Shown: one piece after another, positions 15,393-21,759 of the stretch
How the letters are laid out: the number at the start of each line of letters is the position of its first letter
Position numbering within the stretch: position 1 is the stretch's first letter
From: Actinomadura sp. GC306
GTDB lineage: Bacteria > Actinomycetota > Actinomycetes > Streptosporangiales > Streptosporangiaceae
Length of the DNA: 32,737 nucleotides
Direction: 5' to 3'
Assembly (NCBI RefSeq): GCF_004348665.1
Contig: NZ_SMKM01000037.1
Coordinates: 1 to 32,737 of the forward strand
Notes under the pieces: generated by a model
Databases searched by the model: none
What the model saw: only the letters and a program-made list of their open reading frames with translations
What the model was told of the DNA's origin: nothing
Program-made: the position numbers and the translations under genes

Positions 15393-18152
15393 ATGCTGTA
15401 CGGCAGAGCCGCTGAGACCGCCGAGGTGGAACGCCTGGTCGCGGGTGCGCGCGCCGGGTCCGGCGGGGCGGCGGTCGTCCGGGGCGAGGCCGGCATCGGC
15501 AAGACCGCCCTGCTCCGGCACGCGGCGGACGCGGCGGAGGGCGCGCTCCTGCTGGACTGCGCCGGCTGCCCGTCCGAGGCGGACCAGCCGTACGCGTCCC
15601 TGGAACTGATGCTGCGGCCGGTGCGCGACCGCGTCGACGCCCTCCCGGCCGCCGCCGCGCAACGGCTGCGCGCCCTCGGCGGCCCGCCCCCCGGCGGCCC
15701 GGCGGGCGTGCTCCGGTCGGAGAACTTCGAGGTGGGGCGTGCGCTGCTCGCGCTGCTGCGCCTGCTCGGCACCGGGCGCACCGTGGTGTGCCTGGTCGAC
15801 GACGCGCAGTGGCTGGACGCGGCCTCGGCGGACGCGCTGGCGTTCGCCGCCCGGCGGTTCGGCGGGGAGCCGGTCGCGCTGCTTGCCGCCGTCCGCGGCG
15901 AGCGGGTCTTCCGGACGTGGGGGCTCACCGAGATCAGGCCGCGGCGGCTCGCCCCGGACGACGCCGCCGCGCTGCTGCACGACGCCGCCGCGGACCTGGC
16001 GCCGCCCGCGCGGGAGCGGGTCCTCGCCGAGGCGGAGGGCAACCCCCTGGCGCTCCGGCTGCTGCCCGCCTCGCTGAGCCCGGCGCAGCGGGCCGGACGC
16101 ATCAACCCGGTCACGTTCCACGACGGCACCTCACCGCTGAGCGGAACGTTCCAAGCCGAGGCGGCGGCGCGCCTGGACGCGCTGCCGGCCGCGACGCGGC
16201 TCATCCTGCTCGCCACCGCCGCGGACGGCGCCGGTGCCTCCGCCCGCGCGCCGGCGGCGGCCGGCCGGCTCGGCGCGACCGTCGCCGACCTGGCTCCCGC
16301 CGAGCGGACCGGCTTGGTCGAGACGTCCGGCACGACGATCCGCTTCGCGCATCCGCTGGTCAGGGCGGCCGTCTACCACCGCGCCACCACCGCCGAGCGG
16401 CGAGCCGTCCACCAGGCCCTGGCCGACCACACCGACGAGGGCCTCGGAACCGAGGACGCCGAGCGGCGGGCCTGGCATCTCGCGGCCGCGGCGGCGGGGC
16501 CCAGCGAGCGGGTCGCGGCGGAATTGGAACGTGCCGGCAGGCTCTCGGGCGCGGCCCGCGCCTATGCGTGCCACGCGCGGGCAGCGGAACTGACCCCGGG
16601 CGGCGCCGCCCGGGCCGAACGCCTCGCGGCCGCGGCCCGCACGGCGGTGGAGGCGGGCCTGTTCGCCGGGGCGGCGGAGGCGGCCGGGGCCGCCGCGCGG
16701 CTCCCGGCCGGGCCGCTCACCCGCGCGGCGCTGGCGCGGGCGGGCGCCGCGGCGGAGCTGGAGTGCGGCTCGCCGCGCAGGGCGTGCCGGATGCTGCTCG
16801 ACGGCGCCCTGCCCCTCGGCGGCCGTGCCCCGGCGGACGCGATGCTGCTGCTGGCCGAGGCCGTCCAGTGCGGCCGGGGCGCCGGTGACGCGCGGCTCGT
16901 CCGGGAGGCGCTGGACGCGATGGCGGCGGTGCCGGTGGCCGCGGACTCGCCGCTGGCCGCGCTCCCGCAGGCCCTGTCCGCGGCAACCGGCGGGACCGGC
17001 GAGGCGCTGGTCACGCTGATCGGGGTGGCGGGGCTCCCCGGCGAGGCGGCGCACCGCCTGACCGCCGTGGCCGCCGCCCTCGCGGACGACGCGCGGGAGA
17101 CGGCGGCCGGGCTCGTCCGGGACTGCCGGGAGTCCGGCCTGCCGGGACGGCTGCCGGCGGCACTGCAGACCTTGGCCCACGCGGAGATCGGGCGCGGCCG
17201 GCATCGCGAGGCGCGCGAGGCCGCGGTGGAGGGACTGCGGCTGGCGGGGGACGGCGCGCGGTACCGGGCGGGCCACCTGCGCTGCCTGCTCGGCTGGCTC
17301 GCCGCGGTCGAGGGGGACGCGGAGCGGTGCGCCGCCCTGGTCGCGGCGGGAACGGAGCACGCCTCCCGCGAGGGGATCGCGCCGACCGTCGCCCTGGGGA
17401 CGTGGGCGCTGGCGGTCCTGCACCTCGGGCACGGGCGCAACGAGGAGGCGCTCGCGCGGCTGGAGGACCTCCCGGAGGACGTGCTCCGGGCGGGCGGGGC
17501 GACCGACGCCGTCCGGCAGGCGTCCGACCGGGTGGAGGCCGCGGTGCGCTGCGGAACGCCGGAAAGGGCGGAATCCTCGCTGTCCCGGCTGGAACGCTGG
17601 GCGGACGGAAACCAGTCGGCGTTCACCACCGCGATTCTGAAACGCTGCCGCGCGCTGCTCCATTCGGGTGGGATGGCGGAGCGTGATTTCGCGGAGGCCG
17701 CCGTGCTGCACGGAAGGTGCGGCAACGACTACGAGCGGGCGCGCACGGAATTGCTGTACGGCGAATGGCTGCGGCGGGAACGCCGGCGCGCCCGGGCGCG
17801 CGAGCATCTGAGCCGCGCCATGGAGCTGTTCGAGCGGCAGGGGGCGCGGGTCTGGGCGCTGCGGGCGCGGGCCGAGCTGGGCGCCGCGGGCGTCCGGCCG
17901 GCGGGGGCCCCGCCGCCCGGGCCGGACGGTATCGGCGGCCTCACCCACCAGGAGCTGCAGATCGTGCGGCTCGCGGCGTCCGGCGCGAGCAACCGGGAGA
18001 TTGCGGCCCGGCTGTATCTCAGCCCGCGGACCGTCGGCAACCACCTGTATCGCGCGTTCCCGAAGCTCGGCGTGCGGACGCGGGTGGAGTTACGCGGCCT
18101 GGACCTGGGCATCACCGCCCGGGAGGGGAGCGGTCCGCGGCCGATGGAGTAG
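15393..18152 (+). CDS. Large LuxR-family (LAL/STAND ATPase) transcriptional regulator
   Basis: This protein of about 919 residues opens with the typical LYGRAAETAEVERLV start. It has Walker A GEAGIGKT (31-38), Walker B VVCLVDDAQWLD (about 131-142), a long Ala-rich helical repeat region, and a C-terminal LuxR helix-turn-helix at about 850-900 (LTHQELQIVRLAASGASNRE, then IAARLYLSPRTVGNHLYRAF). Such LAL proteins are usually pathway-specific activators of neighbouring clusters. ATG 15393 was chosen for the family N-terminus; ATG 15345 is in frame upstream. It lies 120 bases after hutF and 168 before the MauE-like gene, in the same direction, so it plausibly activates the cysteine-rich-protein module. 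It could also be part of the hut transcript. The last 600 bases are somewhat lower in GC than the rest. Confidence 0.85.
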   Translation: MLYGRAAETAEVERLVAGARAGSGGAAVVRGEAGIGKTALLRHAADAAEGALLLDCAGCPSEADQPYASLELMLRPVRDRVDALPAAAAQRLRALGGPPPGGPAGVLRSENFEVGRALLALLRLLGTGRTVVCLVDDAQWLDAASADALAFAARRFGGEPVALLAAVRGERVFRTWGLTEIRPRRLAPDDAAALLHDAAADLAPPARERVLAEAEGNPLALRLLPASLSPAQRAGRINPVTFHDGTSPLSGTFQAEAAARLDALPAATRLILLATAADGAGASARAPAAAGRLGATVADLAPAERTGLVETSGTTIRFAHPLVRAAVYHRATTAERRAVHQALADHTDEGLGTEDAERRAWHLAAAAAGPSERVAAELERAGRLSGAARAYACHARAAELTPGGAARAERLAAAARTAVEAGLFAGAAEAAGAAARLPAGPLTRAALARAGAAAELECGSPRRACRMLLDGALPLGGRAPADAMLLLAEAVQCGRGAGDARLVREALDAMAAVPVAADSPLAALPQALSAATGGTGEALVTLIGVAGLPGEAAHRLTAVAAALADDARETAAGLVRDCRESGLPGRLPAALQTLAHAEIGRGRHREAREAAVEGLRLAGDGARYRAGHLRCLLGWLAAVEGDAERCAALVAAGTEHASREGIAPTVALGTWALAVLHLGHGRNEEALARLEDLPEDVLRAGGATDAVRQASDRVEAAVRCGTPERAESSLSRLERWADGNQSAFTTAILKRCRALLHSGGMAERDFAEAAVLHGRCGNDYERARTELLYGEWLRRERRRARAREHLSRAMELFERQGARVWALRARAELGAAGVRPAGAPPPGPDGIGGLTHQELQIVRLAASGASNREIAARLYLSPRTVGNHLYRAFPKLGVRTRVELRGLDLGITAREGSGPRPME

Positions 18153-18163
18153 CCCGTCCCCGG

Positions 18164-18183
18164 CGATTGAGCAATCGACTCAA
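18164..18183. promoter_or_regulatory. Overlapping inverted repeats upstream of the MauE-like gene
   Basis: CGATTG-AG-CAATCG (18164-18177) overlaps TTGAG-caatcga-CTCAA (18167-18183). They lie 12 bases after the LAL gene stop and about 25-45 bases before a predicted -35 box, a suitable place for an activator site. A weak terminator for the LAL gene is the alternative. Confidence 0.4.
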
Positions 18184-18207
18184 CGACCCGTACCCGGAAA
18201 ATGTGTA

Positions 18208-18236
18208 TTGACGTGTTGATCGAGCCGGGTTACAAA
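18208..18236 (+). promoter_or_regulatory. Candidate promoter of the MauE/MauD-like operon
   Basis: TTGACG (18208-18213), a 17-base spacer and TACAAA (18231-18236) give a plausible sigma-70-type promoter in an AT-rich patch unlike its surroundings. The leader of about 80 bases before ATG 18321 contains a small palindrome, TGCATTGCA. The prediction rests on consensus and spacing only. Confidence 0.45.
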
Positions 18237-18320
18237 GTCTGCATTGCAGGAAATTGCTCCCATTGACCCCGCGGGTTCCTCGCAGAACCGGCGGAAAACG
18301 CGCGTGAGGTCGGCCGGACA

Positions 18321-18857
18321 ATGGCTGTTCCCGATTCGCTTCCCGTCATCGTCAACTCCGCGACGGCCGCCGTCCTCTTCGTCGCGGGCATCGCCAAGGC
18401 CGTTTCCCCGGGCCAGCTCGGGCGGTCGCTGAACGACCTCCTCCCGCTGCCGGGGCGCGGCGTCACCGTCCGCCACGTGCGGGTGTTCGCCGCGCTGGAG
18501 CTGCTGACGGCGCTGGCGCTGACCGCCGCCGTGGCCCGGCCGGCCGCGGCGTGGGCCGTGGGGGTCCTCGGCGTGACGTTCGCACTGGCCGGCGTCCTGG
18601 GGACGCTGCGCGGCGGGCGCACGGCGTGCGGCTGCTTCGGCGGCTCCGCCGACCGCCCCCTCGGCCCCTTCAACATCGCCGCCGGGGCGCTGCTGACGGC
18701 GGTCCCGGTCGTCAACCTGGCGGCCGTGCCCGGCGGCGGCCCGGCGTACTTCTTCCAGGCCGCCACCGGGACGGCCTGCGGGGCACTGCTGCTGTGCCTC
18801 TGGGTGCACCGCGGCCTCGTCAAGGACTTCACCCGCCCCCTGCCCGCATCGCGTTAG
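18321..18857 (+). CDS. MauE/DoxX-like redox-associated membrane protein
   Basis: This 178-residue protein has four predicted membrane helices (about 10-28, 52-72, 76-96 and 116-136, with a further hydrophobic stretch at 143-163). The defining motif is CGCFGG at 103-108 (RTACGCFGGSADRPLG), a Cys-x-Cys pair at the membrane edge. MauE in methylamine dehydrogenase clusters has this motif and is needed, with MauD, for disulfide formation in the small subunit. By analogy this protein would pass electrons between the membrane and the thioredoxin-like protein encoded next. ATG 18321 is the first sensible start, although the ribosome site is weak. The thioredoxin-like gene begins 15 bases after the stop. 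Confidence 0.8.
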   Translation: MAVPDSLPVIVNSATAAVLFVAGIAKAVSPGQLGRSLNDLLPLPGRGVTVRHVRVFAALELLTALALTAAVARPAAAWAVGVLGVTFALAGVLGTLRGGRTACGCFGGSADRPLGPFNIAAGALLTAVPVVNLAAVPGGGPAYFFQAATGTACGALLLCLWVHRGLVKDFTRPLPASR

Positions 18858-18872
18858 ACGGAGGAACCCCCG

Positions 18873-19523
18873 ATGATGGAGATCTTCTTCGGCGCCGTGC
18901 TGCTGATCCTCGCCGCGGCGGTCGTGCTGCTCTTCGCGATGTTCGGCGAGCTGACGTCGCGGCTGCCGACCGAGCGGGCGGAGGCGGCCGCGCGCGACCC
19001 CGAGATCTGGCCGCTGGAGGACGCGCGGCTCGGCACGGCGCCCGCCGGATGGCCCGGCGGGCTCGCCGGTCTGGCCGCGGGAGCCGCCGACAGGGACGCC
19101 GACAGGGACGCCGACAGGAACGCCGACAGGAACGCCGACAGGGACGCCGCCCGTCCCGTCCTGGTGCTCAGCACCGCCTGCTCGACGTGCAAGGACGTCG
19201 CGGCGCAGCTGTCGGAGGAGCTCGACCGGGGCGCCGGGGGCGACATGGCCGTCGTGGTCTCGACCGCGGAGCGGGCCCGCGGCGAGCGCTTCGTCCAGCG
19301 GTACGGGCTGCACCGGCTCGCGCACTACGTGGACGAGGGCGGCGCCTGGGTCGCCGAGGAGTTCAACGTGCGGATGAGCCCCACGGCGCTGGTCGTCCGC
19401 GACGGGCGGCTGGAGTCCGCCCTCGTGTTCCAGGACGTCCAGGCCCTCAGGACGGCGATCGGCCAGGCGAACGCCGAGCCGGGCACCGGGCAGAACGGCA
19501 ACCGAGCGAAGGGAGTGGCATGA
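18873..19523 (+). CDS. Membrane-anchored MauD/TlpA-like thioredoxin-fold protein
   Basis: The 216-residue protein has an N-terminal anchor at about 4-24 (IFFGAVLLILAAAVVLLFAM), a low-complexity acidic/basic linker at about 73-92 built of DRDA/DRNA units, then a thioredoxin-like domain outside the membrane. The active-site pair is Cys103-Ser-Thr-Cys106, and the cis-Pro loop MSPTALVV is at 169-176. The dicysteine with Pro170 is what MauD-type disulfide oxidants or isomerases have. GGAGG lies eight bases before ATG 18873. The stop overlaps the start of the next gene by four bases (ATGA), coupling it to the Cys-rich protein, its probable substrate. The linker repeats arise from five 12-bp DNA repeats. 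Confidence 0.8.
   Translation: MMEIFFGAVLLILAAAVVLLFAMFGELTSRLPTERAEAAARDPEIWPLEDARLGTAPAGWPGGLAGLAAGAADRDADRDADRNADRNADRDAARPVLVLSTACSTCKDVAAQLSEELDRGAGGDMAVVVSTAERARGERFVQRYGLHRLAHYVDEGGAWVAEEFNVRMSPTALVVRDGRLESALVFQDVQALRTAIGQANAEPGTGQNGNRAKGVA
19086..19145. repeat. Five in-frame 12-bp repeats in the MauD-like gene
   Basis: GCCGACAGGGAC (two copies), GCCGACAGGAAC (two copies) and GCCGACAGGGAC again run from 19086 to 19145. They encode the charged linker between the membrane anchor and the thioredoxin domain. The length of this linker could change by slippage without loss of frame. Confidence 0.88.
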
Positions 19524-19831
19524 GCACGCTGACAGGGAAACGGGCCGCGGGAGCCGCGGGGAGGTTCGCGCGCCGCGGGTTCCTCGGCGCACTGGGCGCG
19601 GGCGGCCTGACCGCCGCCTCGGCGGTGTTCGGAAAGTCCGAACCCGCCTACGCGCTCTGCAAGAAGAACTGCTGCAACCTCTACGTCTGCCCCAACATCT
19701 CCATCTCCACGTGCCGCGCCAACGCGGACTACATCTGGGGCTGCGCCATGAGCGCCTACCTGCACTGCTCCTGCTGCGAGGCGCACTACAGCGGCAAGCA
19801 GCACTCGGCCTTCGAATGCCGCTACGGCTGA
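19520..19831 (+). CDS. Tat-exported small cysteine-rich protein (MauA-like, 10 Cys)
   Basis: The 103-residue precursor has a twin-arginine signal: Arg18-Arg19 in FARRGFLGAL, a hydrophobic Gly/Ala stretch, and a signal-peptidase site after AYA (43-45). The mature part of about 58 residues has ten cysteines (47, 51, 52, 57, 65, 75, 83, 85, 86, 100), one Trp (73) and no long hydrophobic segment, so it is likely a compact five-disulfide domain. The segment ANADYIWGCAMSAYLHC loosely recalls the ANDIIWCFG...YHC region of methylamine dehydrogenase light chains, but with only one Trp the TTQ cofactor cannot form. Start ATG 19520 overlaps the MauD-like stop. I do not recognise a named family, and the function is unknown. 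It could be an enzyme subunit, a signalling or antimicrobial peptide, or a redox carrier. Confidence 0.85.
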   Translation: MSTLTGKRAAGAAGRFARRGFLGALGAGGLTAASAVFGKSEPAYALCKKNCCNLYVCPNISISTCRANADYIWGCAMSAYLHCSCCEAHYSGKQHSAFECRYG

Positions 19832-19841
19832 CGGGGCCGGC

Positions 19842-19901
19842 ATGGTCGTCTGGCTGGTCATCGGCGGGATCGGCGCGGTCCTGCACGTGCTGAGCCCTTG
19901 A
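19842..19901 (+). CDS. Possible 19-residue hydrophobic peptide
   Basis: In the 79-base gap after the Cys-rich gene an ATG opens MVVWLVIGGIGAVLHVLSP and then TGA. It is almost entirely hydrophobic and could span the membrane once. It is preceded by GGGGCCGG, a poor ribosome site, and followed nine bases later by the next membrane protein's ATG. It may be a true mini membrane protein of the operon, a leader affecting the next gene, or chance. Confidence 0.35.
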   Translation: MVVWLVIGGIGAVLHVLSP

Positions 19902-19910
19902 GGCCGCTCG

Positions 19911-20486
19911 ATGGCCGGAGTCTCCGGCCCCATGATGCGCCGCAGCCCGGCGGACGGCGCGCGCTTCCTGTCCGGCCTGGTGCTGGGCGCGGTCCTGTCC
20001 GGACTGCTCGTGGCCATGCTGCTGTACGTGGTAGGCCGCGGGACGGCCGAGCTCCTCCCGGAGACACCGCGGATGCTGGCCCTGGCGGCGGTGGCCCTGG
20101 GGTTCGGCGCCGCCGACCTCGCCGGCCGGACGCCGCACGTGTGGCGGCAGGTCCCGCAGGTGCTCGTGCACCGGCTGGCGCCCGGGTTCCGCGGGGTGGT
20201 CTGGGGCTTCGACCTCGGGCTGCTCGTCACGACGCAGAAGGCGGTGTCGCTCGTGTGGGTCGCGATCGCCGCCGTCGTGCTGCTGGACCCGCTGCTGGCG
20301 GCGCCCGTGATGATCGGCATGGCGCTGCTGTCCAACCTCGGCGTCGCGCTGTGGAGCGCGCGCTTCACGCCCGCGATGACCGAGATGGGCACGAGAAGGG
20401 AACGGCTGTGGCTGAGATCGATCCGCGCCCTGTCCGGGAGCGTCCTGGTGGTGCTGGCGGCGGTGACGGCCGCCCAGGCGATCTGA
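19911..20486 (+). CDS. Multi-pass membrane protein of unknown function
   Basis: This 191-residue protein has about five hydrophobic segments (near 17-42, 55-70, 98-112, 115-140 and 172-190). Between segments two and three is a basic amphipathic region, TPHVWRQVPQVLVHRLAPGF. It has no cysteine, so although MauF/CcdA-like proteins occupy a similar place in methylamine clusters, it cannot do CcdA-type thiol transfer. ATG 19911 is preceded by TGAGG at a workable distance; ATG 19932 or 19935 are alternatives. It is the fourth clear gene of the run. A role in export or anchoring of the Cys-rich protein is possible but not shown. Confidence 0.7.
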   Translation: MAGVSGPMMRRSPADGARFLSGLVLGAVLSGLLVAMLLYVVGRGTAELLPETPRMLALAAVALGFGAADLAGRTPHVWRQVPQVLVHRLAPGFRGVVWGFDLGLLVTTQKAVSLVWVAIAAVVLLDPLLAAPVMIGMALLSNLGVALWSARFTPAMTEMGTRRERLWLRSIRALSGSVLVVLAAVTAAQAI

Positions 20487-20506
20487 CCTCCGCGGAGGGC
20501 GTGATC

Positions 20507-20845
20507 GTGGTGACCAGGTTCGAGTGCCCCGGGCTGTGGCGGCTCCTCGTCCTGCGGCTCCTCCACCGGAGGCTGGAGCGGGAGGTGCGGCGGGACGCGT
20601 CGGGGTTCCTCGGCATGTCGCTGGTGGTCGGCTGGCGCACCCGGACGCTGCTCAACATCTCGCTCTGGCGCGACATGGACGCCGTCCACTCCATGGGGCG
20701 GGTGCGCCGGCACGTCGACGCCACGCGGGTCCCGTCGCGGCTCGGCGTCACCACGTCCGGCGGGGTCTACGCGTTCGCCGGAGACTGGCGGCGGGTGATG
20801 TTCGGCATCGACTGCGCGGGCCGCTCACCCGTCCGCCCCCTATGA
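20507..20845 (+). CDS. Small protein resembling dimeric alpha-beta barrel (ABM-like) proteins
   Basis: The 112-residue soluble protein has a pattern like antibiotic-biosynthesis-monooxygenase or DUF3291-type ferredoxin-like folds: a strand (FLGMSLVVGWRTRTLLNISL), then WRDMDAVHSMGRVRRHVDA, where a helix follows the word 'WRD', and a last strand (GVYAFAGDWRRVMFG). Such proteins can be small oxygenases, isomerases or binding proteins, and no catalytic residues can be fixed here. GTG 20507 has GGAGGG seven bases upstream; GTG 20501 and 20510 are in frame. The gene lies 20 bases after the membrane protein and 37 before the next small gene, all in one direction. Confidence 0.6.
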   Translation: MVTRFECPGLWRLLVLRLLHRRLEREVRRDASGFLGMSLVVGWRTRTLLNISLWRDMDAVHSMGRVRRHVDATRVPSRLGVTTSGGVYAFAGDWRRVMFGIDCAGRSPVRPL

Positions 20846-20882
20846 CCGGGATCGGATACACACCGCAAGAAGGGACGATGAG

Positions 20883-21188
20883 ATGAGTGCGGACTACCAA
20901 TCGCCGACCGACCACGGGTTCGCGGTCGTGCAGGCCATGGACGACGGAACGAAGAAGGTGATGGTGTGCGACTCGGTCGTCGGAGGCGAGCCGCAGAACG
21001 TGTACGCCATCCACTTCAAGTGCACCTCGCTGCGCGTCGGGCCCGGCGTGCGGATGGAGCACGGCGCCGCGGGCAGCCACACCCGCCAGGTCGTCGAGGT
21101 CTTCTCGGCGGAGCGCGGCGTCGTGGAGGTGCGGGCGCTGCAGCGGGGCGGGAACCCCGTCCTGGAGGAGGAGGCGCGCCGCCGCTGA
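20883..21188 (+). CDS. Unrecognised 101-residue protein of the Cys-rich-protein module
   Basis: This is a soluble protein without signal peptide or membrane segment. It has two cysteines (VMVCDSVVGG and AIHFKCTSLRVG) and a strand-rich middle (VYAIHFKCTSLRVGPGVRM, then RQVVEVFSAERGVVEVRAL), ending in a charged tail EEEARRR. I do not recognise a family. The spacing of hydrophobic residues suggests a small beta sandwich or barrel. ATG 20883 is preceded by AGAAGGG at good distance; the ATG at 20878 is out of frame and closes at once. Two bases after the stop the next gene starts, so the pair is probably co-translated. Confidence 0.62.
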   Translation: MSADYQSPTDHGFAVVQAMDDGTKKVMVCDSVVGGEPQNVYAIHFKCTSLRVGPGVRMEHGAAGSHTRQVVEVFSAERGVVEVRALQRGGNPVLEEEARRR

Positions 21189-21190
21189 CC

Positions 21191-21730
21191 GTGCCGCCGA
21201 CACGGGCGGCGCGGTTCGCGCCGGTGGCCGCCTGTGCCGTCCTCCTGGCCGTCGCCGGATGCTCCGGCGACGGGCGGGGCGGCGGCACGGCCCCGCCCGG
21301 TACCGCGCCGGCCTCCGCCGCGCCCGCGGCGGCGGGTCCGTCCGGCCCGGACGGGGCGCCGGGATGCCGCCCGGCGTCGCCCGTCGCCCCGTACGAGGGG
21401 GACGGGCTGCCCGAGATCCGCGCCACCGGCCACGGCATCCGCGCCTCCGGGCTGCTGATGTCGGCGACGGGGCACCCGGTGCGGGCGGACCAGGAGCTGA
21501 AGATCGTGTGGCGGGTGACCGGCGACGGTCCGCTGCGGGCCGCCGCGACGGGCCCCGACGGCCGCGAGCGCGAGCCCGCCTGGGGGCCGGAACCGCACGG
21601 CGGCAGCAGCTTCCAGCGTCCCGGGAGCGAGTGGGGCGTGGGCTACCGCATCGACGAGCCGGGCTGCTGGCGGCTGCGGCTGGCCCGCGGCACGGGCACC
21701 GCGGACGCCTGGCTGCGCGTGGCGGGCTGA
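21191..21730 (+). CDS. Putative lipoprotein of unknown function
   Basis: The 179-residue precursor has a lipoprotein signal: short basic start, hydrophobic core and lipobox VAGC (LLAVAGCSGDGRGGG), so the protein would be acylated and held on the outer face of the membrane. A flexible Ala/Pro/Gly-rich linker to about residue 50 is followed by a beta-rich domain (LKIVWRVTGDGPLRAAATGP, then WGVGYRIDEPGCWRLRLARG) with two cysteines (PGCRP and PGCWR) that could pair. GTG 21191 is two bases after the previous stop. hutI starts 29 bases after its stop, so transcription probably runs on into hutI. It may be a surface partner of the Cys-rich protein; this is inference. Confidence 0.7.
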   Translation: MPPTRAARFAPVAACAVLLAVAGCSGDGRGGGTAPPGTAPASAAPAAAGPSGPDGAPGCRPASPVAPYEGDGLPEIRATGHGIRASGLLMSATGHPVRADQELKIVWRVTGDGPLRAAATGPDGREREPAWGPEPHGGSSFQRPGSEWGVGYRIDEPGCWRLRLARGTGTADAWLRVAG

Positions 21731-21759
21731 GCCGCCGGGGGGCGTGAGATCCTGCCCGG

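Noticed and set aside
18321..19831. A genuine methylamine dehydrogenase (mau) cluster
   Set aside because: No heavy chain, MauG or amicyanin gene, the small protein is about half size and has a single Trp, so TTQ cannot form.
19898..20845. A long frame running through the membrane-protein gene and joining the ABM-like protein
   Set aside because: The first 200 codons are an out-of-frame reading of the membrane protein; the ribosome site GGAGGG before 20507 marks the true start.
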